DNA from: VRUE01 sp963742535
Lineage (GTDB): Bacteria > Actinomycetota > Thermoleophilia > Solirubrobacterales > 70-9
Assembly (NCBI GenBank): GCA_963742535.1
Contig: CAVUMC010000002.1
Span: 2,615,022 to 2,679,021, forward strand
Direction: 5' to 3'
DNA length: 64,000 bases
Of this stretch, positions 37,357 through 47,580 are shown in pieces. The notes below the pieces were generated by a model, which had not been told where the DNA came from, made no database searches, and saw nothing but the letters and a program-made list of their open reading frames with translations. How positions within the stretch are numbered: position 1 is the stretch's first letter; each line of letters starts with the position of its first letter. The position numbers and the translations under genes were made by a program.

Positions 37357-40300
37357 AGCGCGGCTGCGCGAGTATCTGGAGAAGGCGGCGCTTGACCTGA
37401 AGCGGACTCGCGAGCGGGTGCGCGAGCTCGAGCGCGGCGCCCACGAGCCGATCGCGATCGTCGGGCTCGGCTGCCGCTACCCGGGTGGCGCCAACTCGCC
37501 CGCGCAGCTCTGGGACCTGCTGGCGGGCGGGGTCGACGCGGTCAGCGGCTTCCCCACCGATCGCGGCTGGGACCTCGACCGCCTCTACGACCCCGATCCC
37601 GACAGCGTCGGCACCACCTACGTGCGCAGCGGCGGCTTCCTCTCCGGCGTCGCCGACTTCGACCCCGGCTTCTTCGGCATGGGCCCGCGCGAGGCGCTGC
37701 TGATCGATCCCCAGCAGCGGCTGCTGCTGGAAGTGACCTGGGAGACGCTGGAAGGCGCCGGCATCGACCCGGCGTCGTTGCGCGGCACCCAGACCGGCGT
37801 CTTCGTCGGCTGCGGCGCGATCGAATACGCCCAGATGCTGGCCGGCTCGCCCGGGACCGGCGCCCTCTTCACCGGCGGCTCGGGAAGCGTCGTCTCCGGC
37901 CGCCTCTCCTACAGCTTCGGGCTGGAGGGCCCGGCGATGACGATCGACACCGCCTGCTCCTCCTCGCTGGTCGCCCTGCACCAGGCGGTGCTGTCGCTGC
38001 GGGCGGGGGAGTGCCCGCTCGCCCTGGTCGGCGGCGTGGCGGCGATGTTGACGCCGATCGCCTTCGTCGACGTCAACAAGCAGCGCGGCCTGGCGGCCGA
38101 CGGGCGCTGCAAGGCGTTCGCCGACGCGGCCGACGGCGTCGGCTGCTCGGAGGGGGTCGGCGTGCTCGCGCTCGAGCGCCTGGCGGACGCGCGGGCGAAC
38201 GGCCACCAGGTGCTGGCGACGATTCGCGGCTCGGCGATCAATCAGGACGGCGCCTCCAACGGCCTCGCCGCCCCCAGCGGCCCCTCACAGGAGCGGATGA
38301 TCCGCCAGGCGCTGGCCAACGCCGGCTACGGCCCCGCCGACGTCGACGCGGTCGAGGCACACGGCACCGGCACCACGCTCGGCGACCCGATCGAGGCCGG
38401 CGCCCTGCTCGCCACCTACGGCAGGGAGCGCGAGACGCCGCTGCGGCTCGGCTCGATCAAGTCGAACATCGGCCACGCGGCGGCGGCCTCGGGCGTCGCC
38501 GGCGTGATCAAGATGGTGCTGGCGCTGCAGGCCGAAGTGCTGCCGAAGACACTCCACATCGACCGGCCCTCGAGCAAGATCGATTGGGAGGCGGGCTCGA
38601 TCGAGCTGCTGACCGAGGCCGAGCCCTGGCCCGCCAACGGCCGCCCGCGCCGCGCCGGCGTCTCCTCCTTCGGGGTGAGCGGCACCAACGTCCACATCAT
38701 CCTCGAGGAAGCGCCGGCTCAGGTAGCCGCGCCCGCACCGGCGGGAGGAAGCAACAAGGGCGGAGCGGCCGACGAGCGGACCGAGCCGGCCCTTGCGGCT
38801 GCAGCACCCCTGATCCTCTCGGCCAAATCTGAGCCCGCCCTGCGCGAGGCGGCGGCCAACCTCGCCGCCCGCATGCGGGAGGAGGACGAGCCGGCGCCGC
38901 TGGACGTCGCGTTCGCCCTGGCGAGGACGCGCCCGTCGCTGGCGCGCCGAGCGGCGATCGTCGGCGGCGATCGCGAGCAACTGCTCGAGCGACTCAACGC
39001 GTTCGCCGCGGAGGGCGAGGTGGAGGGAGTCGGCGAGGGCAGCGCCCGCAACGAGGTCCGGCCCGTTTTCGTCTTCCCCGGCTCCGGCTCGCAGTGGTCG
39101 GGAATGGGGCTCGAGCTGCTCGATGCCTCGCCGCTCTTCGCCACCGAGCTGCGCCGCTGCGACGAAGCGCTGGCGCCCCTCGCCGGCTGGTCGGCCGAGG
39201 CCGTCCTGCGCGGCGCCGAGGGGGCGCCGCCACTGGAGACACCGGAGGTCAGCGTGCTGATGCTGTTCGTGATCTCGGTCGCGCTGGCGAAACTCTGGCG
39301 GGCCTGCGGCGTCGAGCCGGGAGGGGTCGTCGGCCACTCGCAGGGCGAGGTCGCCGCGGCGCACATCGCCGGCGCCCTGTCGCTCGATGACGCCGTCCGC
39401 GTCGCCATCGTGCGCACGATGGCGCTGCGCAAGCTGGTCGGCTTCGGCGCGATCGCCTCGGTCGGGCTATCCGCGGCGGCGCTCGCGCCGCGCCTCGAGC
39501 GCTTCGAGGGGCGGCTCGGGATCGCCGGCCTCAACGGCCCAGGTGCCAGCACCGTGTCCGGCGACATCGAGCCGCTCGACGAGCTGCTGGCCGAGCTGGA
39601 GGCCGAGGGGGTGCGGGTCCGCAAGGTTCCCGGCGCGGTCGCGGCGTCCCACTCGGCCCAGGTCGAGCCGCTGCGCGATGAGCTGCTGGAGGGGCTGGCG
39701 GGCTTGCAGCCGCGCTCCGGCGAGGTCCCCTTCTACTCCACGGTTACCGGCGAAGCCCTCGACACGGCGACGCTCGACGCCGAGTACTGGTTTCGCAACG
39801 CCCGCCAGGCCGTCCTGCTCGAGCCAACCGTGCGCTGCCTCGTCGACAGCGGCTGCCGGGCGCTGCTCGAGGTCAGTCCCCATCCGGTGCTCGGCTACGG
39901 CCTGCGCGAAATCGTCGAGAGCTCGGCGGCGGGGGAGGGGGCGGCGACGGTGTTGGCGACGCTGCGCCGAGGCGAAGGCGGGCCGCAGCGCTTCTCGCTC
40001 TCGCTCGGCGAGGCCTGGGCGAACGGGGTCGCGGTCGACTGGGACACCTTTTTCGCGGATTACGACGCGCAGCCGGTGAGCTTGCCGACCTACCCGTTCC
40101 AGCGCCGCCGCTACCTGCTCGACGCCCCGGTTGTGGGCGGGGACGCCAGCGGCGCCGGCCTGGGCGATCCGAATCACCCGCTGCTGGCCGCGGCGATCGA
40201 CTCGCCTGCCGGCCAGGGGATACAGCTGTCGGGACGACTGACCGCCGAGGCCGCCCCCTGGCTCGGCGATCGCACCGTCTTCGGCGAGGTCGTCTTCCCC

Positions 40301-43300
40301 GCCGCCGCCCAGCTCGAGCTGGCCCTGGCGGCGGCGCGAGCCGCCGGGCTGGCGAGTGTCGAGCAGCTCGATCTGGAGGCACCACTCGTCCTGCCCGCCG
40401 GCGACGCCGTGCAACTGCGGGTCGGCGTCGGCGAGCCGGACGCCGATGGCCGCCGCGAGTTCACCATCCACTCGCGCCCGCAGTTGGACGGGACGAGCGA
40501 GCCTGCGCCCTGGACGCTGCATGCGGTCGGGACACTCGCCGCCGCGGCCGCGGAAGGAACGGCGTTTACCCCGGACGCGGACGAGACGGCGTTCGCCACG
40601 TCTGCCTGGCCGCCCGAGGGCGCCGAGGAGCTCGATCCCGCGGTCGTCTACGACCGCCTGGCCGAGATCGGGGTCGAGCACGCTTCCCGCGGCCGCTGCC
40701 TGCGCGGCGCCTGGAGGCGCGGCGAGGACCTCTTCGCCGAGGTGGCGCTGGGTGAGGACAGCGCCGGCGGCGGCGATTTCAACATCCATCCCGCCCTGCT
40801 CGAAGCGGCGGCGCTGGCCGGCCTGCAGCTCTTGGGCGAGGAAGACGAGGCGGTCCTGCCGGCGCACTGGAGCGGCATCAGTTTGGGCTCGCCGGCTCAC
40901 GGAACCGGCGCCGGCTCCAGCGCGCCAGCAGAGGGGAAGCTGCGAGTACGGCTCACCCGCACTGCCGAGGGCGTGCGCCTCCTCGCCTGCGACGAGGAAG
41001 GCGAGCTGGCGCTCGAGGTCGAGTCGCTGCGCGGCGAGCCGCTCGAGCCAGGCCGGATCTCCGCCGCCCGCCGCCGCCGCTCGCTCTACCGGCGCGAGTG
41101 GGTTGCGGTCGAAGAGGAGCCTGCGCACCGGCGCACTCGTGTCGCCGCGCTGGGGGAGGTCGCCCTGTCGGGCTTGGAGGGAGAGCGTTACCGCGACCTC
41201 GACGCCCTGTGCGGGGCGGTCGCCGACGGCGCCCCGCTACCGGACGTCGTCCTGGTCGAACCGCTGCCGGGCGCGGGCGAGGGAGAGCAGCTCGCCGCGG
41301 CGGCGCGGACGGGCGCCCGCGCCGGCCTCGACCTGGCCCAGGCCTGGCTTGCCGCCGGGAGCCTCAGCGGCGCGCGCCTGACCGTCCTCACCGAACGGGC
41401 CGTCGCGGTGGCCGAGGGCGAGGACCCCGATCTGCCCGCCGCGACGCTCTGGGGCCTCTTCTACAGCGCCGCCAGCGAGCACCCCGGGCGCTTCGCCGTG
41501 CTGGACCGCGATGCAAGGGAGCTGCCGTCGTCGGCCCTGACTCACGCCCTTGGCACCGGCACCACCGAGCCGCAACTGGCCCTCCGCGCGGGCCGGGTCC
41601 TGGCGCCGCGGCTCGCCCATCCCGCCCTCGGGGAGGTCGAGGCCACGCCGCCGCCGCTCGACCCGGCCGCAACGGTCCTGATCACCGGCGGCCTCACCGG
41701 CATCGGCGAGGCCGTGGCCCGCCACCTCGTCACCGCGCACGGCGCCCGCCACCTCCTGCTCGCCAGCCGCCGCGGCGCCGAGACCGAGGGCGCCGCCGAG
41801 TTGATCGCCGAGCTGGCCGAGCTGGGAGCCGAGGCCACCGTAGCCGCCTGCGACGTCGCCGACCGCGAGCAGCTGCGCTCGTTGATCGAGGCGATTCCCG
41901 CCGAGCGGCCGCTGCGCATGGTCATCCACTCGGCCGCGGTCCTTGACAACGGCGCGATCGAATCGCTGGACGCCGAGCGCCTCGACCGGGTGCTGCGGCC
42001 CAAGGTCGACGCCGCCTGGGCCCTCCATGAGCTGACCAGGGAGATGGGCATCTCCCAGTTCCTGCTCTTCTCCTCGGTCGCCGGCCTGCTCGGCGGCCCG
42101 CTGCAGGCCAACTACGTCGCCGCCAACGCCTTCCTCGACGCCCTCGCCGCGCATCGCCGCGCCAATGGCCTGCCGGCGACCTCGCTCGCCTGGGGTGGCT
42201 GGGCGCGGGAGTCGAGTTTGGTCGAGGCGCTCGCCGAGGTCGACCGCAAGCGCCTGGAGCGTTCCGGCATCGTCCCCTTCTCGATCGAGCAGGGGGTGGA
42301 GCTGTTCGACGCCGCCCGCGCCGGTGAGGACTCGCTGCTCGCCCCTGTCGGCCTCGATCTCGCCGCGCTGCGCGAGCAGGCGGCGATCGGGGTGCTGCCG
42401 GCGTCCCTGCGCGATCTCGTCGCTCTGCCGGGCGGGGATGCGGGCGGGGCGAACCTGCGCGAGCGGCTGGTCGGCATGCCGCCACCCGAGCGCCAGGCCG
42501 CGGTGCTGGACCTCGTCCTGGCCGAGGCGGCGACGGTGCTCGGCCACGACTCCGGCACCAGGGTCGATGCCGAGATGCCGCTGCCCGAACTGGGGCTCGA
42601 CTCGCTGGGCACGGTCGAGCTGCGCAACCGCGTCGCCGCCGCCACCGGGGTGCGGGTGACGATGCTCGCGCTCAGCGACAGCCCGACGCTCGCCGCGGTC
42701 GCGAGCTACATCGCCGAGCAGCTCGACCGCAACGAGGACGTCGCCCCTGGTGAGGGTGAGGAGGCCGCGGATGGCGTCTCGCTCTCGTCGCTGCTGATCA
42801 GCGCGCGCGAGGACGGCCGGCTCGGCGAGTTCGTCGAGCTGCTCGCCTCCGCCTCGCGCTTCCGCCCCTCCTTCTCCGCACCGGAGCAGAGCGGGTGGGA
42901 GGCGCGGCCGGTGCGCCTGGCCGAGGGCCCGCCGGACGTGCCGCCGTTGATCCTCTTCCCCTCGCTCGGGGTCGTCTCGGGCGTGCACGAGTACGTGCGG
43001 CTTGGCAGGGAGCTGGCAGGCAAGCGGGCGGTCCACAGCTTCTCCCTGCCGGGCTTCGGCCCCGGTGAGGCGCTACCGGCCACCGCCGAGGCGGCGATCG
43101 CCGTCCTGGCCGAGGCGGTGCGCGGAATCGGCCCCGAGGTGATCCTCGGCGGGCACTCCTCGGGCGGCTGGCTGGCGCAGGGGGTGGCGGCCCAACTCGA
43201 GGCCACGGGCGAGGAGGCGGAGGCGGTCCTCCTGCTCGACACCTACGCTCCCGACTCGCCCCTGCTGGCGCGAATGCTGCCGCTGGTGCTGGCGGCGAAC

Positions 43301-43597
43301 GCCGATCCGGAAGCGACCGCCGGCGACCCGCGGCTGCTGGCGATGGGGGCCTACGTGCGGATCTTCAGCGAGTGGGAGGCGCCGGCGATCGCCGCGCGGA
43401 CGCTGCTCGTGCGGGCGGACCGTCCCGCCTGGGAACCCGACTCCGAGGACTGGCAGGCGCGGTGGGAGCTGCCGCACACGCCGGTCGAGGCGGAGGGGGA
43501 TCACTTTTCGATCGTGACCGACGGCGCTGCCAAGACGGCGGCGCTGATCGAAGACGTACTCGCAGGGCAAACAGTCAACGGAGAGGTGGGGGTGTGA
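37346..43597 (+). CDS. Modular type I polyketide synthase D, terminal module with thioesterase
   Basis: 2,083 residues. ATG at 37346 chosen because gaggaggc lies 6 bases upstream and it opens the docking helix MSDEARLREYLEKAALDLK; it overlaps the PKS C stop by 11 bases. The ATG at 37331 is too far upstream. Residue map: docking 1-32, KS 34-455 (Cys codon 37955), AT 572-923, degenerate DH 935-1248, KR 1442-1665, ACP 1709-1795 (Ser 42602), thioesterase 1846-2075. The TE has GHSSGG (Ser 43157), an Asp in LLLDTY and a His in EGDHFS, so it should be active and release the finished chain by hydrolysis or cyclisation. This is the terminal subunit of the assembly line. Confidence 0.95.
37442..43570 (+). 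other. PKS module 8: KS-AT-(inactive DH)-KR-ACP-TE
   Basis: AT at 39060-40115 with GHSQGE and AASH at 39641-39652, nearest to the methylmalonyl YASH signature. The DH region (40150-41090) has lost the catalytic His (GDRTVFGEVVFP, Arg codon at 40271) and the second-motif Asp (LLEAAALAG), so it should not dehydrate. KR at 41670-42340 has TGGLTGIG, LDN in place of LDD, and Ser and Tyr in FSSVAG and QANYVAAN, so reduction to a hydroxyl is expected. The TE follows the ACP after a linker of about 50 residues. Confidence 0.88.
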
Positions 43598-43598
43598 G

Positions 43599-44342
43599 AT
43601 GAGCGCTGTCATTCAGGCGGCCGGCTTGCTGAAAACGAACGAAGAAGTGGATCTGGAACGCGAATACCTGGACGTGCTCGGGGAGAGCGATCCGATCGGC
43701 CCGCACCGGGGGCAGCAGGTCTTCCGCAGCGGCTTCGTTCCCAAGGTCTACGAGCGCCACTGGCGGCCGATGGTCTCGCGCTTCTTCTTCGGCTTCTCCG
43801 GCCCGAGCGCCGACGAGGAGCGGCAGATGGCCCTGGAGATGATGCGGATCAGCGAGGGCGATCAGGTGATCGACGTCGGTTGCGGCCCGGGCAACTACAC
43901 CCGGCACCTGGCGCAGGCGGCGGGGGAGGGCCTGACGGTCGGTCTCGACGCCTCGGAGTCGATGCTGACGGCGGCGGTCGCTGCCAGCGACCGCGAGAAC
44001 CTGGTCTACGTGCGCGGCGATGCCTGTGCCCTGCCCTTCGAAGACGAGACCTTCGACGTCGCCTGCAGCGTCGGGGTGATCCACATGGTCGAGCAGCCAC
44101 TCGTCGCCCTGGCGGAGATGGTCAGGGTGCTGGCCCCCGGCGGTCGCCTGGTCGTCCTCGCCAGTTGCGCGCGCAAGGAGCGACAACGGGGCGCGCGCCG
44201 CGGTCTCACCACCTTCGGCAGGGACGAGCTGACCGGTGCCCTGCGCGAGCACGGGCTGGGAGAGATCGAGCAGAAGGTGATTCGGCGCGGCCAGTTCGTC
44301 GTCGCGCAAAAGCCGTCAGAGGGGGTTGGCAATGGCCATTGA
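43599..44342 (+). CDS. SAM-dependent class I methyltransferase
   Basis: 247 residues, starting one base after the PKS D stop, so it is in the same operon. The Rossmann motif I VIDVGCGPGNY lies at residues about 90-100, with an acidic GLDAS following beta-2 and motif DACALPFEDETFDVA typical of UbiE/COQ5-like enzymes. The C-terminal LAPGGRLVVLA is the usual post-II segment. An N-terminal extension of roughly 65 residues precedes the core. Context suggests it methylates the polyketide (O- or C-methylation) after or during assembly; the acceptor cannot be read from sequence. The end overlaps the downstream CCR gene start by 11 bases. Confidence 0.9.
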   Translation: MSAVIQAAGLLKTNEEVDLEREYLDVLGESDPIGPHRGQQVFRSGFVPKVYERHWRPMVSRFFFGFSGPSADEERQMALEMMRISEGDQVIDVGCGPGNYTRHLAQAAGEGLTVGLDASESMLTAAVAASDRENLVYVRGDACALPFEDETFDVACSVGVIHMVEQPLVALAEMVRVLAPGGRLVVLASCARKERQRGARRGLTTFGRDELTGALREHGLGEIEQKVIRRGQFVVAQKPSEGVGNGH

Positions 44343-45591
44343 CACGAGCGCAATCACGACGCTGGACGTCGAGCCCGGCATTCTGCCGGCGACGATGGCG
44401 GCCTGGGTGATCCGCCAGGAGCGCGAGGGCGAGCCGACCGAGGCCTTTCAGCTCGAGCAGATCGAGGTGCCGGAGCCCGGCCCCTTCGAGGTGATCGTGC
44501 GGGTGATGGCGGCCGCCGTCAACTACAACGGCGTCTGGGCCTCGCTCGGCGAACCGGTCTCGGTCTTCGGCTTCGGCGACCACCCCGAGTACGGCCACCA
44601 CATCGGCGGTTCCGATGGCTCCGGCATCGTCTGGAAAGTCGGCGAGGGCGTGACCCGCTGGAAACCGGGCGACGAGGTGGTGCTGCATGGCAACCACGCC
44701 TCCTATGAGGACGTCGAGGTGCACGGGCTCGATCCGATGGCCGCCCCCAGCCAAAAGGCCTGGGGCTATGAGACCACCTGGGGCTCCTTCGCACAGTTCG
44801 CCAAAGTCCAGGCCCAGCAGCTGCTGCCGCGACCGCAGAGCCTGAGTTGGGCCGAGGCCGGTTCCTACGCAGGCGGCTACTTCGCCGCCTACCGGATGCT
44901 GATCGACCAGTGCAAGCTGCAGGCCGGCCACAGCGTCCTGGTCTGGGGCGCCGCCGGCGGCCTCGGCGTCTTCGCCGTGCAGCTCTGCAAGGCGGCCGGA
45001 GCCAACGCGGTCGCCGTCGTCTCCTCGGCGGAGAAGGGTGAGCTGGTCAAGCGGCTCGGCGCCGTCGATTACATCGACCGCAACGAGTTCGGGGAGATGA
45101 TGCGCACGCCCGAGAACAACGTTGACGCCGACCCGGCCAAGGAGAAGGAGCGCTTCAAGGCCTCGCGAGCTTTCGCCAAGCGGGTCAAGGGGATCCTCGG
45201 TGACGCGCCTGACATCGTCTTCGAGCACGTCGGCCGCGAGACCTTCCCGACCTCGGTCTTCACCTGCAAGCCCTTCGGCAAGGTGGTCATCTGCGGCGCC
45301 ACGTCGGGCTTCTATCTCGACTTCGACGCGCGCTACCTGTGGATGCGCCAGAAGCAGATCATCGGCTCCCACTTCGCCAACGCCTACCAGTGCATGCGGG
45401 GGAACGAACTGATCATGGCGGGGACGATCCGGCCGGTCGTCTGGCGCACGATGGAGTTCGAGCAGGTGCCGGAAGCGCACCAGCTGATGTACGAGAACAA
45501 GCACCTGGGCAAGATCTCGATCCTGGTCGGGGCCGAGTCCGAGGACGAGGGCCGCAACCAGCCCGGTCCCGGCGCCGTGAGGGTCTCCTGA
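44332..45591 (+). CDS. ccr: Crotonyl-CoA carboxylase/reductase-like protein, first of a tandem pair
   Basis: 419 residues. ATG at 44332 is preceded by gaggggg at a good distance. This MDR-superfamily reductase has the NADPH-binding motif GAAGGLGVFAVQL. Family members reductively carboxylate crotonyl-CoA or longer enoyl-CoA to ethylmalonyl-type extender units. Residues matching the known CO2 pocket of CCR are visible: Asn64/66 in NYNGVW, Glu147 in WGYETTWGSF (Tyr where some CCRs have Phe) and His347 in GSHFAN. The C-terminal RYLWMRQKQIIGSH is characteristic of CCRs. Its place immediately downstream of a PKS with an ethylmalonyl-like AT (module 6) supports an extender-supply role. The stop overlaps the next gene start by one base (TGATG). 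Confidence 0.9.
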   Translation: MAIDTSAITTLDVEPGILPATMAAWVIRQEREGEPTEAFQLEQIEVPEPGPFEVIVRVMAAAVNYNGVWASLGEPVSVFGFGDHPEYGHHIGGSDGSGIVWKVGEGVTRWKPGDEVVLHGNHASYEDVEVHGLDPMAAPSQKAWGYETTWGSFAQFAKVQAQQLLPRPQSLSWAEAGSYAGGYFAAYRMLIDQCKLQAGHSVLVWGAAGGLGVFAVQLCKAAGANAVAVVSSAEKGELVKRLGAVDYIDRNEFGEMMRTPENNVDADPAKEKERFKASRAFAKRVKGILGDAPDIVFEHVGRETFPTSVFTCKPFGKVVICGATSGFYLDFDARYLWMRQKQIIGSHFANAYQCMRGNELIMAGTIRPVVWRTMEFEQVPEAHQLMYENKHLGKISILVGAESEDEGRNQPGPGAVRVS

Positions 45592-46793
45592 TGGCGGAGA
45601 CGATGGACGCCTGGGTGATTCGCCAGGAGCGCGAGGGCGAGCCGACCGAGGCCTTCCAGCTCGAGCGGATCGAGGTGCCCGAGCCGGGCGCCTTCGAGGT
45701 GATCGTGCGGGTGATGGCCGCGGGCGTCAACTACAACAACGTCTGGGCCTCGCTCGGCAAGCCGGTCTCCGTCTTCGGCTACGGCGACCACCCCGAGTAC
45801 GGCCACCATATCGGCGGCTCCGACGCCTCCGGCATCGTCTGGAAGGTCGGCGCCGGCGTCACCCGCTGGAAACCCGGCGACGAGGTGGTGATGCACACCG
45901 CCCAGGTCTCCTACGAGGACATGGAGGTGCATGGCCTCGATCCCACCGTGGCACCCACCGCCAAGGCGTGGGGGTACGAGACCACCTGGGGCTCCTTCGC
46001 CCAGTTCACCAAGGTCCAGGCCCAGCAGCTGCTGCCCCGTCCCCAGAACCTCTCCTGGGCGGAGTCCGCCTCCTACGGCCTCGCCTACTTCACCGCGCAC
46101 CGGATGCTGTTCGACCGCTGCGCGATGCAGGTCGGCGACAGGGTGCTGATCTGGGGGGCCGCAGGCGGCCTCGGCGTCTTTGCCACCCAGCTCTGCAAGG
46201 CGGCCGGCGTCAACGCTGTCGGCGTCGTCTCCTCCGAGGAGAAGGGCGAGCTGGCCGTGCAGCTCGGCGCCGTCGATTACATCAACCGCACCGAATTCGG
46301 GGAGATGATGAGGGTCAGGGACAACCTCGCCGACCCGACCAAGGAGAAGGAGCGCTTCAAGGCCTCGCGGGCCTTCGCCAAGCGGGTCAAGGAGATCCTC
46401 GGCGACGCGCCTGACATCGTCTTCGAGCACGTCGGCCGCGAGACCTTCCCGACCTCGGTCTTCACCTGCAAGCCCTTCGGCAAGGTCGTGATCTGCGGCG
46501 CCACTTCGGGCTATCAGCTCGACTTCGACGCGCGTTACCTCTGGATGCGCCAAAAGCAGATCGTCGGCTCGCATGGGGCCAACGCCTACGAGAGCATGAA
46601 AGCCAACCAGCTGATGGCGGAAGGGAAGGTGCGGCCGGTGATCTGGCGGACGATGGAGTTCGGCGGGGTGCCCGAGGCGCACCAGCTGATGTACGAAAAC
46701 AAGCACCTGGGCAAGATCTCGATCCTGGTCGGGGCCGAGTCCGAGGACGAGGGCCGCAACCAGCCCGGTCCCGGCGCCGTGAAGGTGGGGTAG
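45591..46793 (+). CDS. ccr: Crotonyl-CoA carboxylase/reductase-like protein, second of a tandem pair (variant active site)
   Basis: 400 residues, closely similar to the upstream copy across the whole length, so a recent tandem duplication is likely. It keeps Asn47/49 in NYNNVW, Glu130 in WGYETTWGSF and the pocket His328, but the residue after the His is Gly (GSHGAN) where the upstream copy and typical CCRs have Phe (GSHFAN). The two copies also differ in the segment around MHTAQVSYEDME. Possible roles are a carboxylase with altered enoyl chain preference or a plain enoyl reductase. It lacks the N-terminal extension of the first copy. Four bases separate it from the hydrolase gene. Confidence 0.88.
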   Translation: MAETMDAWVIRQEREGEPTEAFQLERIEVPEPGAFEVIVRVMAAGVNYNNVWASLGKPVSVFGYGDHPEYGHHIGGSDASGIVWKVGAGVTRWKPGDEVVMHTAQVSYEDMEVHGLDPTVAPTAKAWGYETTWGSFAQFTKVQAQQLLPRPQNLSWAESASYGLAYFTAHRMLFDRCAMQVGDRVLIWGAAGGLGVFATQLCKAAGVNAVGVVSSEEKGELAVQLGAVDYINRTEFGEMMRVRDNLADPTKEKERFKASRAFAKRVKEILGDAPDIVFEHVGRETFPTSVFTCKPFGKVVICGATSGYQLDFDARYLWMRQKQIVGSHGANAYESMKANQLMAEGKVRPVIWRTMEFGGVPEAHQLMYENKHLGKISILVGAESEDEGRNQPGPGAVKVG

Positions 46794-46797
46794 GGCG

Positions 46798-47580
46798 ATG
46801 GTGCTCGCGAGTAGAAGCTGGGGCTCAGCCAGCGAGGACTGCGTCGTCTGCGTCCACGGGATCGCCCAACACGGCGGCATCTTCGCCGAGCTCGGCGAAC
46901 GCCTCGCCCAGCGCGGCCACTACGTCGTCGCCCTCGACATCCGTGGCCACGGCGATTCGGGCCGGGAGCCGCCCTGGGACGTCGGCACCCACGTCGCCGA
47001 CATCTTCGAGACGCTCGACAGCCTCGGCCTCGAGCGCCCGGCCTGGATCGGCCACAGCTTCGGCGGCCGCCTGGTGGCGACCGCAGCCGCCGCGCAGCCG
47101 CAGCGGGTCCGGAGCCTGGTCCTGCTCGACCCGGGGGTTGAAGTGCCGGCCGAGGCGGCCCTGCAGAGCGCCGAAGTCGAACGCCTCGATTGGAGCTTCG
47201 CCACCCCGGAGGGCGCCGTCAATGCCCTGCTCTCCTCGGGCCGCGCCGTAGCCGCCCCGCAGGACGTGGTCACCGCCTTCGTCAAGGACGACTTGCGCAA
47301 AGGCCCGGACGGCCGCCTCCGCTTCAGCTTCAGCCCCGGCGCCGTCGTCGTCGCCTGGAGCGAGATGGTGCTGCCCTCGCCGCCGATCGCCCAAGTCCCG
47401 ACGCTGGTGATTCGCCCCGAGGTGCCGCTCTTCCCCAGCGTCGCCCAGACCCAGACCCGCCGCTACGGCGAGAGCCTCGGTGACCTCGTCTCTCTGGTCA
47501 CCGTCCCCAACGGCCACAACGTGCTCTGGGAGGCCCCGCAGGAGACCGCCGCCGCGATCGAGTCGTTTCTCGATTCCTAG
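46798..47580 (+). CDS. Alpha/beta hydrolase
   Basis: 260 residues. The oxyanion motif VHGIAQHGG, the RGHGDSG segment, the nucleophile elbow GHSFGG (Ser87) and the C-terminal catalytic His240 (NGHNVLWEAP) mark an alpha/beta-hydrolase of the MhpC/BphD-like type. The acid residue is probably within LVIRPEVPLF, where a Glu replaces the more usual Asp. It is last in the PKS operon (4 bases after the second CCR gene). It might act as an editing thioesterase or as a product-tailoring hydrolase; it does not show the canonical type II thioesterase motifs, so the role is open. Its stop codon overlaps that of the converging TetR gene. Confidence 0.88.
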   Translation: MVLASRSWGSASEDCVVCVHGIAQHGGIFAELGERLAQRGHYVVALDIRGHGDSGREPPWDVGTHVADIFETLDSLGLERPAWIGHSFGGRLVATAAAAQPQRVRSLVLLDPGVEVPAEAALQSAEVERLDWSFATPEGAVNALLSSGRAVAAPQDVVTAFVKDDLRKGPDGRLRFSFSPGAVVVAWSEMVLPSPPIAQVPTLVIRPEVPLFPSVAQTQTRRYGESLGDLVSLVTVPNGHNVLWEAPQETAAAIESFLDS

